Source: Lentinus brumalis | Taxonomy: Eukaryota > Basidiomycota > Agaricomycetes > Polyporales > Polyporaceae | Direction of reading: 5' to 3' | Length of the DNA: 64,000 nt | Assembly: GCA_001792895.1 (NCBI GenBank) | Contig: MARA01000006.1 | Span: 620,001 to 684,000 of the forward strand | In this document: piece by piece, positions 33,787-43,745 of the stretch | Position numbering within the stretch: the stretch's first letter is position 1 | Layout: every line of letters begins with the position of its first letter | Notes under the pieces: model-generated | Database searches by the model: none | Seen by the model: only the letters and a program-made list of their open reading frames with translations | What the model was told of the DNA's origin: nothing | Position numbers and translations under genes: made by a program

Positions 33787-35166
33787 ATGGCCTGCCACGT
33801 CGGCGTTCTACCTGCTGGTGAGCCAACTTACCTGCGTGGCACTTGATCATCAGTTCAAATCTCCGTTGCACAGACCTCCTGCAGACAATATGCGGACAGC
33901 TTGGAGGCACTGGGGCGAAGGAAGATGGCAGTGAGGGGGTTCTTCGCTTTCTTAGGCTTCCTCATCCGCGCACCGGTACGTCTGCCACCACCCACAGCTC
34001 GCGTCACGACGTCCTGTCCGAGCATGCGCACACTAGGCATCCTCTCATTGTTCCTGCCTTCTGTGAACTCACAAGAAGGAAAGAGTTCACTATTGGAGGT
34101 GCAAGCGGTGTCTCCTCCTAATAAGAGATCCTGGTTCATGTCGAACGAAGTCGTAGAAGGTGAGCGTAAACCCACACGTTGGTGAGATACGTCTGATAGC
34201 AGGCATAGACGGCAAGCTCCTCGTGATGACTCCGATTGACCCCGCTTTCCTGCTGATACCCATATTGCGAACCACTTTACTCGTGAGTCCCTCGATGTTT
34301 CGAACCACATCGCACCCTCACGTCCCACGTAGGCAAGCGGTCTGGGGAACTTCAGACCGCCAGAGGACCTCATTGAAGATGCCGCATCTAAGCTCGCGTC
34401 TTCGACAACATCCGGCGCGAACGGCTCAGGGCCGGTGATTGCCTCGGAAGACATCTTGGCTCTGTCGAACTTGGGATGCGTGCAGGCCGCTATGCGTCGT
34501 GTCTGCGAGTACAAAGGTACGATCGGTCGTTGCCATTGAGGGTGCCTCATACCCACCCGCCCGCAGATATTACTCCGGAAATCACCGTCTACCGCTATTC
34601 TCCTGAGCGCGTGCAGTCGTATTTGCGTAGCAAGGTCGCACGACTGTCCCACCCAGATGTATCCGAGTTCTCACGCACGCTGACACGGAGCCTCGCAAAA
34701 GACGGGCTCCTCGAGGACAGGAAGGAGGAGTTGTTGAAGGGTGAGTCGCTGAGTCAAGCATTGCGATATCAAGCTGTCGCTCATGTGTTCGTCTCCAGCT
34801 GGTCGCTTGCGGTGTGCCTGCGACCTTGTCTCGCAGTATCTCCCTCGGGATGTGTACGCACAGCTGGTATCGTCATATGAGTACGGCACCTCTCGCAACC
34901 GCTTACCACACGTATATCTGACCGTCCTCACGTGCAGCTTCGCCGCGCTCGACGCATATATGAAGGTCCTCAAGGAGGAATCGATGGCTCTGGCGGCAGT
35001 CAACATGAACGCGGTGGAGGCGAGGGAGAGCAAGGACATTGTAGACGGAAAGGCGGCTGGGAATGACAAGAAGCGCAAAGGAAGGGGCTCTATGGGCGTG
35101 GAGAAGCTGAAGAAGGCGAACATCAAGGGTATGTCGCAGCTATCCACCTTCTTCCAGAAGAAATGA
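33787..35166 (+). CDS. RNASEH2B: Ribonuclease H2 subunit B
   Basis: Non-catalytic subunit of the heterotrimer that removes ribonucleotides from DNA and RNA from hybrids. The start MACHVGVLPADLLQTICGQL is formed by splicing from GTGAGC at about 33818 to the AG just before ACCTCCTGCAG. Then come FLRLPHPRTG, LFLPSVNSQEGKSSLLEVQA and WFMSNEVVE, and the hallmark LLVMTPIDPAFLLIPIL. The C-terminal exons have TVYRYSPERVQSYLRSKVAR and FAALDAYMKVLKEE. The very end, GMSQLSTFFQKK, is a PIP box (Q-L-x-x-FF type) that would bind PCNA, preceded by a Lys-rich linker. Seven or so exons, all in phase, ending at TGA 35164-35166. The catalytic subunit is not in this window. Confidence 0.93.
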
Positions 35167-35413
35167 TCCATGCCGCCTCATCTGGAGTTGGCGGGAAGGG
35201 GTCTAGTGATTGTACTAGTGCGATTTCTGTAAGTTGGCTTGTATGTGTTGGAGGACTCCACTTTCGGCACTTGGTTTGGCACTTGCGTCACAATGTGACG
35301 GGACGCGCCCTCCATGGCGGATTCGAGCTCCGCAGGTTCGCGTCTTGACCTGCGACGTCCATGTTCGCATTGACCCCTTCGTCTCTCCCCTCTCCTCGAC
35401 GCGCCTGAACGAC
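35167..35413. promoter_or_regulatory. Promoter region of the large disordered protein gene
   Basis: 247 bp. The coding frame is open upstream from 35234, so a longer N-terminus starting there is possible. The ATG at 35414 (MLSTARQHASKEYAERGVQT) is preferred because the sequence becomes protein-like from that point. Confidence 0.35.
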
Positions 35414-38134
35414 ATGTTATCGACCGCCCGTCAGCACGCCAGCAAGGAATACGCAGAACGCGGCGTTCAGACTGACGCCATCGCACCAAAGACTTCACCC
35501 GCCCCTCCGTCGTCCCACAGCATGGACACCCCCGAGCAGCTGCAAGATCAGGCCACGCGACCCCAAGAGCCTGCTTCCTCTCCTCTGTCTAACCGTTCGA
35601 GGGAACCTACAGACGGAAGTAGCGCATACACCCATGATCAGCCCGACTTCTCCTTCGACTCGGGCACTTCCGCAGATAAATCCATGACGACTACAACTCG
35701 CACCTACGAAATGGAGCAGATCTCCCACAACCGCCCCACCGCCCTTGTCAACAAGCAACCTACTTCGCGAGTCGTCTCGTTGCCCGAGGCCACACCCAAG
35801 TTCCGCATGAAGCAGATCCTCGAGAGGAAGACCGTCCGCATCGTTTCCATGCCCCTGACTACTTCTAAGCGCTTCGACACGTCCTCTGATAGCCTCGACG
35901 TCTCTGGTGACATATTCGTATCGGAAGATGAAGAGCGCCCCCGCGTTCGGGTTCGCTCGCAGGCTACTGACGTCCCGCACACGCCCTCCGCCCCATCCTC
36001 TCCCGACTCGATCGTTATCATCGCGAACAACAGCAATCAGTTGTCCACCGACTTCCTCCGGCAGCAGACAATCGAAGAGTCCCCTCCCGACTCTGATGAC
36101 GAAGGTACGGCTGAGGCAGCCTCCATCGTCTTTTGATGCTCATCATCTTGACGTCTCCAGAATGGATTGTATGGACGCAGTCTCCGCCGCGTCCTATTCC
36201 AGCACTGCATGGGCCGTTGTCTCTTCCCTATGCTCGTTGTCCGTCGTATGTGTACCAGGAATACGCATCCGGCACGCTCACTGACCACATTCGTTAGGGG
36301 AGCGGAAGGCACGATCATCGAGGAGCCGGATAGCATTCCTCGTGTCATCTGGGGACTGCAAAGTAGCGAGACGACAGGCGCACGTCATTCAACCAAGTAT
36401 CTGACCGCCCAGACGTCTGCGCAGAAGCCCTCGGCTCCCATCTCCAACCAGTCGACGCGTCCTCTTACGAGAACGAAACCGGACCCCAAGCCTGCGAAGC
36501 CTGTATTGAACGCTCGCCCCGGTGCTGTGATGTCTACCGCTCCTCCCCCGCAGATCTCCCAGAATGCGAGCATGGCGGGTCAGCGCACTGGACCTGTTCC
36601 TCAGCCGTCTCCAGCTCCTCCGGAGTTCATTCTGAAGCATTCGGAGCCTATCGACCTAGGCCGCTTGATGGCCTCTGCCGTTAACAGCACTCACCCTGAC
36701 TACTACACGTCGCAGAACACCGGGTGGCAGACACCGTTCTATCACGGCATGCCCACCCCTGAGCTCGTGCATGACCTTAGTCCCGAGCTCCAGGCGATGT
36801 TGTTCGCTCAAGAACGCCTCAAGAGCCATGGTCTTTCTCCGTCGACACAATCGGGATCACTCTCTGCCTCGTCCTCTTCCGCGTCACTGTTGGATGCTCT
36901 GAAGTCGTCTCGCTCCCCGATCGTCATAGAAGAACTCGCATCTCAGTACTCCTCTGGATCCCCTGCCTTCGCCACATCCGCTCTGGACATCGCTCAAAAG
37001 TACCGCCAGCAGCAATACCAGCAAAACTTGTTGCCTACTCCACCGAACTCCTCGTCGCCGATCTGGTCGTCTTCGTTCTCTCCGTCCTCGTTGTCTCCCT
37101 ACCAAGGAGGACTTCTGTCTCCTGAACTTCTCGCTGCCGCTGGTCTGTCGCACTTCAATCCGAATGTTCTCTCCTCGCAGTCTGTTCCGTCTCGACTAGA
37201 AGGCACTCAGCAAGCATCCAGGCGCCCCTTCGGTAATACAGGCATCGATGGCCGCAACGCGAATCTCAATCGTCTTGCGCCGGCTGCTAACATCAATCCC
37301 ATTGCGCCTCAACAGCTCCCACCTCGACTTGCTGCAGAATACACTCGGCGTCGAGCTCTACCTGAACTATCGCATCACCTTGAGCCACTACAGCCTGGTC
37401 TCGCGCATCAGCTCCCACGGTCAACCCAGGACGTCAGTGGATCCCCGACCATGCCTAGGGCGCCGCCAAACACGCCCCACGGAACTTCTACCTCGTCGTA
37501 TGGTATCCGACGTCTCGATGCAGCCGGCCAGCCGTGGACCATGGCTCCTGCTGTGTCACAGAGCTCCTCGCGTGACGCACCTGCCCACGGTCTACCTCAG
37601 CACATGCGGTCGATCCCGCTCAACAGGCTCGCTCAGCGTCGGCTCTCTACGGTTCCGGAGGAAGACTATGCTTCTAGTGTCGATGGGCGAACGGTTTCCG
37701 GACAAGCTCGGACGAACGCTAGAGGCTCTACAGGTGCTACTGGGCTGCATCTGTTCCTGTCACCGTCTGGTCGGGCGAATGCCAACGCCGCATCTCTTGG
37801 CCTGTTGGGTGACACCTTCGGAACGCGGTACGGCATGGATGACATGGGAGTCTCTGCGGACAGTGCGGAGAAGACGCGCGCTGTCCCTAGCGTCAAGTTG
37901 CCTGGCGTCCCAGGACAGGCACACGGGCCGGTCGCGCTCAGCGAAGCAACTCTCGTCAAAGAAGCCTCTCGTCGTCAGGGCACCAGCAACATAAACAATG
38001 ACGGCGGGAGACGCGGCGAGAACAATCGGGGCAGGGATTCGAAGCGTGGAGGGCGCGGTAGGAAGGGGCGCGGCGCAGCTCCGAGATGGCACGGCGCAGA
38101 GCGCGTCGACGGCGGAATGGTGGTGAAGTCGTGA
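35414..38134 (+). CDS. Large disordered protein with one conserved-looking core and an RG-rich tail
   Basis: Not recognised as a named family. Three exons; the joins are DDE|EWIVW (GTACGG near 36101 to AG near 36161) and CPS|GAEG (GTATGT near 36247 to AG near 36298). Most of the roughly 850 residues are Ser/Pro/Thr/Gln-rich and predicted disordered. The exception is a compact block across the exon joins, EWIVWTQSPPRPIPALHGPL then PYARCPSGAEGTIIEEPD, with Trp, Cys and aromatic residues typical of something folded or bound. The tail has RRGENNRGRDSKRGGRGRKG, an RG-rich nucleic-acid-binding type sequence. A role in RNA or chromatin is a guess. Ends at TGA 38132-38134. Confidence 0.75.
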
Positions 38135-38651
38135 AGGTGTTTAATTCTAATTGCATGTGAGTCGTTCTGGGTCCGGTACCGCGAGCACTGCGCTGACGAA
38201 AGAGTGTGTATCTCCGGTCCCGCAGCCAGCAGCATTTAGTATCGTCGCTCGTGTTCTCGGCCTGTGGTTCTCCCCGGTTTCGTCTCGCATGGACGCGTGT
38301 ATTCTGCCAGTTCGATCGATTCGGTGTAATTGGCTTCGGTGTGGGGGTGTGTACGAGTAGAAGCCGCATGTGATCTGCACGTCGTGTATCGGTGCATACA
38401 GCACAGAGACGATTGCAATCGAGACCTCGGAGTTTCTTTGCACGCGTGCATGCTCGCGGCCTATGAGTTCCGGGGCGGGACTGAGGGCAAAGCGTGCTCG
38501 TGGAGATCTTTGTCCTGGCGGGCGGCGATATGAGACCCAGCGTAGCGGTTGGCCACGTGGGAGCTGCTGCTGGACTTAGCGCCTGGAGGTGTAGACTCTG
38601 GAGGCCGTTGCAAGCTTCAGACCGCGACCACCGTCCTCACCGTCCGACACG
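38135..38651. promoter_or_regulatory. Intergenic region upstream of the MAP kinase kinase
   Basis: 517 bp holding the 3' end of the disordered-protein gene and the promoter of the kinase gene. No further gene seen. Confidence 0.4.
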
Positions 38652-40494
38652 ATGCAGTCGCTGCATCCTACCACTGCAAGGCCAATTGGCCCCCGCTCCC
38701 TCCGCTCAGCGTCGCCCCACCCATACCCGGAGGTCGCACCTCTCAACATCCGCAAGGTCCCCAGAGATCAGCAGCCCAATGGATCCAGTCTGCTCTCCCC
38801 GCCAGCCCCAGCTCAGCCTGTGTCAAGGTCACCCACACCCACCCTTCTCATTCCAACGCCCGGCCCCTCTCCCCGTCGGAAACCCGCCCTGCCAAAGATT
38901 GACTTCAAGAGTATAAACTCCGAGAGCAGTAGCGGCTCCTTCGAGCTCTATGCAGGAGGCCCTCAGCAACAAGCGTCGCCTGTGCCCGTTCAGCGGCCGA
39001 CCGACAACACCAGTGAGCCCACCATCCGTCCAGACCAGACCATCTCACCTCGTCCACGGCCGCCGCACGTCGTCTCGATGAAGGACGTGAAGGACTCCGT
39101 CGCGGAGTTCGACCAGTGGTCCGACGAGATGCTCGAGGAGCTCGACCGGCTCGGGGAGGGCGCGGGCGGTGCGGTGTACAAGGTGCGCGACCGCCGGAGC
39201 GGGACGGTGATGGCGCGCAAGACGATCACGACGCACGAGGCCCCGATGAAACAGCTGCTGCGCGAGATCAAGATCACGTCCAGCACGGAGCACGTCAACA
39301 TCATCCACTTCTACGGCGCGTACATCAGCCCGAGCAGCAGCGAGGTCAAGGTGCTCATCGACTTCTGCGAGGGCGGCTCCCTCGAGTCCGTCGGGAAGCG
39401 CATGCGGGAGATCGGCGGCAGGGTCGGCGAGAAGGTCGCTGGGCGGCTCGCAGAAGGGGTGCGTAGCATCTGTCAATGTTCCCTCTGTGCATCTTCGCTG
39501 CTGCCGTCAGTGCGGCGCAGGACGCGCGGCAGGGAACGCGCGATCGAGGGGAACGACTGTGTGCTGATCCCTCTGTTCTTTGCAGATCCTTCAAGGCCTC
39601 GCCTACTTGCACTCGCGCAAGACGATCCACCGCGATATCAAGCCCCCGAACGTCCTCCTGACGCGGGAAGGCATCGTCAAGCTCTGTGACTTTGGTGTCT
39701 CGGGCGAGCTGGTCAACTCCGTCGCTGGGACCTTCACTGGGACAAGCTTGTACATGGCCGTGAGTGTCCTGTTGCCTTGGCCGCGCGAGACGCTCCTGCT
39801 CAACTTCCGTGATCGTGTCACACCAGCCGGAACGCCTGTCCGGCAATGACTACAAAATCCAATCAGATGTCTGGTCCACAGGAATTACGTTGCTTGAGCT
39901 GGTGACGAACCGATTCCCGTTCCCTACCGATCTGGCCGCGATCGAGCTCATGATGTACATCGTGCAAAATGAGGTGGGTGTTCGCGCGCTGCGTCCTGTA
40001 CTCGGTGCCGTGTGCTGATCTTCGTTTCTTGACGTCCTTCTCCCGCGTTCCTCTTGGGCTCCCACGATAGCCCCCTGAACTTGAGGATGAGGAGGATATT
40101 GTATACAGCCCGGAGATGAAGGACTTCATCAAGAAGACGTGAGTAGCTCTTCAGATCAGTCTGTGTTCAATGACGCACGACTGATGGATGGTCCGTAGTC
40201 TCACACGAGATCCCGTTGCACGTCCAACACCGAGCCAGATGTTGGAGCACCCGTGGATCGTCAATGTCATGCAGCACGAACTCGACATGGCCTACTGGAT
40301 GCGCAAAGTTTGGGGATGGAAGAGCAGCAAGAAATCAGGTGAAAGGTTCGTGTGCCTCCCGTTGCTCTGTCCGGCTGGACTTGGAAGCTGAATCGGCCAG
40401 TAGCAGATCGCGACCAGGCACCAGCCGCAGTGAGCAATCGAACTCCTCGCTGGACGCCTCCATGGCAAACCTGGCCATCAACTCCGACGCATAG
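38652..40494 (+). CDS. MKK1: MAP kinase kinase, Mkk1/2 (cell wall integrity) type
   Basis: Dual-specificity kinase that would activate the Slt2/Mpk1 MAP kinase. Exons as read: 38652-39458, 39586-39759, 39837-39973, 40071-40138, 40199 to about 40347, and a short last exon. The N-terminal 150 residues are Pro/Ser-rich. The kinase domain has the Gly loop [11 protein letters not shown], lysine in ARKTITT, catalytic [11 protein letters not shown] in [12 protein letters not shown], and activation loop [19 protein letters not shown]. The S-x5-T pattern and the GTFTGTS sequence point to the Mkk1/2 branch over Ste7 or Pbs2. The last exon needs the acceptor at CCAG before TAGCAGATC (about 40402); the nearer AAG would give an immediate stop. 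Ends NLAINSDA at TAG 40492-40494. Confidence 0.95.
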
Positions 40495-40836
40495 TCGTCT
40501 GTATACTAATATTCCCGGCTCTCTGCACTCCGGAAGGACTGTGTAAGGTCGTCGTGTGTCATTCGCAGCTAGTTCGTACTTCATCACTGTTCCTATCCTG
40601 GTGCTTGGTCTTGTTTCTCGTCCAGTCCTTCGCTGTCTCCTTCTCGTCCTTATCTGTTGCTTCCCGGTCTTTCCTCTTGGCCATATCCCCCCATGCGCTG
40701 TGATCTGTCATACATAATACCATCTGCTAGCTCCTGACCTGCAACGGAACAACCTACTTGTAATCATAGACGGCAAACACGTCGACGTTCCTTGAAGGGA
40801 CGTGGCTATAGCATCACAAGACGTCACCTACAACAT
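40495..40836. other. Spacer between MKK1 and the tRNA gene
   Basis: 342 bp: 3' UTR of the kinase gene and 5' flank of the tRNA. Nothing else recognised. Confidence 0.5.
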
Positions 40837-40928
40837 GGCAGTGTAGCCAAGTGGTTACGGCGTCACGTTTAGGCTTGTTCCAAAACCGTGATGGGTTTCC
40901 CGCGCGAGTTCGAATCTCGTCACTGTCA
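40837..40928 (+). tRNA. tRNA-Leu (anticodon UAG) with a 12-nt intron
   Basis: The acceptor stem GGCAGTG pairs with CACTGTC (40921-40927), followed by discriminator A. D stem GCC/GGC with A box TAGCCAAGTGG (40844-40854). The anticodon stem TCACG (40863-40867) pairs with CGTGA (40887-40891). Anticodon TAG at 40870-40872. The intron CTTGTTCCAAAA at 40874-40885 sits one base 3' of the anticodon, the canonical place. A long variable arm (GGGTTTCCC) makes it a type II tRNA, and A73 fits leucine. T arm GCGAG-TTCGAAT-CTCGT with B box GTTCGAATC (40908-40916). Folded by eye without mismatches other than G-T. Confidence 0.95.
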
Positions 40929-40933
40929 ATTGG

Positions 40934-40939
40934 TTTTTT
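40934..40939 (+). terminator. RNA polymerase III terminator
   Basis: Run of six T on the plus strand, 5 bases after the tRNA end. This is the standard Pol III stop signal. Confidence 0.85.
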
Positions 40940-41891
40940 GCATCAGGACTTTTCTACACCATTGTCTGGAATGTCTAAGTCTATGTCAATGTGTATGTCT
41001 GAGGCTAGAAGGCAGCTGACACCTGATGGTAAAAGCTTCGGTCCTCGTTCCCCTGCTTAGTCTGGATGGAGTTCGTCATGCCACCCGTGTCTTGTATCCT
41101 GTATGTCATAGCTTGTAGTTTTGAGATATGTACTTACTACTCGTCGCTGCAAAGTGTCCATTATGGACGTCGAGCCATGAATCCGAACTCGAACGGAGTT
41201 GGGATACCCGATATGACTTCCAGTTGTTCGACTCACCCTTCGACTGATCAAAGCAGTCCCCTGCCGGATTGTCGCCAATTCTGCAGTGGCCCTGGTGGTA
41301 GGAGTGACACGGATCGTGGTGGCCCATTGCTGCTGAGTTTCTACGCTGAGTCGAGTCGTCGAAAGAGGACATGGGTGCCAGTAGTATTTGTCGGATAGCC
41401 ACCTGACAGCTCGGCTTGAGGTGACATGTGGCTGTACATTGTGGACCGCTATGATCGCAATTAGCGTGGTTACACCTCGTTACATGGAATCCGCCGTGAT
41501 GATACTCAACGTGCGAGGGCAGTGTGCTGTGTTGATATTGAAAGGAAGTTGGGTCATCCGTGGATTTTCTCCATGTGTTGTTGGTTCTGCGCAAATCAAT
41601 GGTGAACGTTCATTGAGCCCAATCTTCACTGTGGCACTTACCATAAGTACACGGCATAATGAGTGGACGCCAACTCCAGTGCATTTCGAACAAGGAGCTC
41701 CATCGTGTCAGAAATGATAAGAGAATATTTTACAGGTGTGGCACCGATAGTGACTACATGTACAATACAAGATTCATAGCGAGGTGCCTATTACTTAGGT
41801 GGTGGTACGACAATGAGTCAGCGATTATACTTTACAGGCGGGGCGGAGGATGCGTGAGCGGATAGCCGCGGTCAACGTTCATGTTGCCGCT
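40940..41891. other. Spacer after the tRNA, with a Cys/His-rich open frame on the minus strand
   Basis: About 950 bp, less GC-rich than its surroundings. The minus strand holds a 162-codon frame (41106-41594) with many His and Cys residues (for example RCNHANCDHSGPQCTATCH). I do not recognise it and cannot show it is expressed. It lies downstream of, and on the same strand as, the aldo-keto reductase. It could be a small gene, a long 3' UTR, or a relic of an element inserted beside the tRNA. Confidence 0.3.
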
Positions 41892-43107
41892 CTACGAGAA
41901 GATGTGACAGCCCTCGAAATCCTGTCGTAGCGGGAAAGCGTCAGTCTTGATTTAGGGTAGGAAGGTGATGAGGCGAGACTCACATCGGCGGGGTCATTGA
42001 ACCTTAAGCCCAAGTTCAACCCGGAAATAGCGTTCATTTCTTCCTCGGTAAGCTTGATCTTTGCGCTCGCCAGATTCTCGCCCATCTGCTGCAAAGTATC
42101 GCTCTTCGGAATGACACATATTCCGCGCTGCGTCGCCCATCTTAGCACGATCTGAGCAGGGGTCGCACCGTGCGCCTCGGCGAGGGTGGTGATCATCGGG
42201 TGCGTGAAGAGGGGCTGGGCGTGCAGGGCCTTGGGCATATTGAGCTCGCGGAAGCCGAGAGGCCCGAAGGATGAGTACCCGGTCACCTCCAAGCCCTGCG
42301 AGCGAGCGTACTGCACTGCACGCTCCTGCACATTATAGGGGTGGATTTCTACAAATAGCCAAACAGGTCAACACGCGTGCCGAGTACTAACAAGTCGCCG
42401 TAAATACGCACCGATTTGCAGAACTGATGGCTTGATGCGGGCGTAGCTCATGAGGTCCATGAGCAGCGCGCTACACATGTTCGAGACACCGAGATGCTTG
42501 ATGAGGCCGAGGTCGACCAGTGCCTCGAGCGCCTCCCATGTCTCCCTGAACGGGACAGGATCGTGCTCCACCTTGCTCTTGCCGTCGACAAACCAGCCGG
42601 GCGGGTACCGCTCGTCAGGCGAGACGTACTGGAGCGAGATAGCTGTCGTCCGACGTTTCAGCGGTCAGCATCGCGCGCGGTACATATGAAACACGTTACT
42701 CACGGAAGTGTACGTAGTAGAGGTCGAAGTAGGACACGCCCCAGTCGTGGAGCGAGCGCAAAACCGCCTCCTTTACGTGCTCCTTGCGGTGAAAGGTGTT
42801 CCACAGCTTGGACACCACCCATACCTCGTCGCGCGTCACGATGTCGTGTACGATCGCACGCCGGAGGCCTTCACCGCATTCCTTCTCATTTCCATAATCT
42901 GCGACCGACGTCTGTCAGTCAGCGAATTATTGAATGTCATGGATGACAATAGCACGTACCGCAGGCGCCGTCGATCAACCTGTAGCCGTTCTTGAGTCCG
43001 TTGTAGACGGCCTCAGATGCTTTCTCGCCGTTGTGCTTCCAGGTGCCCATGCCGATTTGGGGGAACTCGGCACCATCGCGGAGCCAGACGACGGGGGAGG
43101 ACGGCAT
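41892..43107 (-). CDS. Aldo-keto reductase (aldose/D-xylose reductase type)
   Basis: NAD(P)H-dependent reductase of the AKR barrel family. The start MPSSPVVWLRDGAEFPQIG is followed by GMGTWKHNGEKASEAVYNGL. The catalytic tetrad is visible: Asp in GYRLIDGA and Tyr at the following exon start (DYGNE), Lys in WVVSKLWNTF, His in LYYVHF. Cofactor-binding elements include GLIKHLGVSNM, EIHPYNVQ and the CVIPKS loop that usually recognises the 2'-phosphate of NADPH. The C-terminus GLNLGLRFNDPAD joins DFEGCHIFS over a short intron and stops at TAG 41892-41894. About five exons. Xylose/aldose reductase is the best guess at substrate class; glycerol dehydrogenase or galacturonate reductase are alternatives. 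Confidence 0.9.
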
Positions 43108-43745
43108 GTTGGGCGATGTCAGTTTCGAGAAGCAGGAGCGCAGATATCTAGCTGTGGTGGATGTGGTGGGTTCGCTGTATCGAGTGATGTTGATGAGATG
43201 TCGCCCTCGCCGTGTTCTCAAACCTTTATACCAGACAGAAGAGCGAGCTAGATCAAGAAGACTCGCTGCTCAGTCAGAGGTGTCGAGAAGCGGCCCAGTC
43301 CAGCTAGCAGCCAGGTTCGCATACCATTGGCAGAGGCTCGATGGAGGAGAAGTATTCCGCGAAGTATGTCCGCGAGAGTGCTCCAGAGCCAACGAGGGCG
43401 GCCGTCGCCAGTACCGAGACGTTTGCGGCGGCCAGTAGGGCACGTTCGCAACTAACTTTGAGCTGACTGCGCCTGGAACAGAAGGCGGGAATCCATGGGA
43501 AACGTCGCTCCAGAGGGTGGCTGAGACCCGGCCTAGAGCGGTATACATACCTCTCGGGCCGGCTCGGGCCACAGCATCCGCACATCTTCTTGACGAGCTT
43601 GATCTCGAACGCAGAGTCGGAGAACACCGTCCTGGTAGTGAACCGTCATGGATGAGCGAAGCATAAGCAATACAAATGTTACATTGCCCCAAGGCACCCG
43701 GCCTCCCGGTAGCAATAGTTAGTACTAAGCAGTCAAACCATCCAA
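43108..43745. promoter_or_regulatory. Intergenic region upstream of the aldo-keto reductase
   Basis: 638 bp between the PEX5 stop and the aldo-keto reductase start, both on the minus strand. It presumably holds the reductase promoter. No specific element recognised. Confidence 0.4.

Noticed and set aside
40348..40394. Shorter last intron in MKK1 (acceptor GGAAG)
   Set aside because: It gives an immediate TGA; the acceptor at about 40402 yields a Ser-rich tail in frame.
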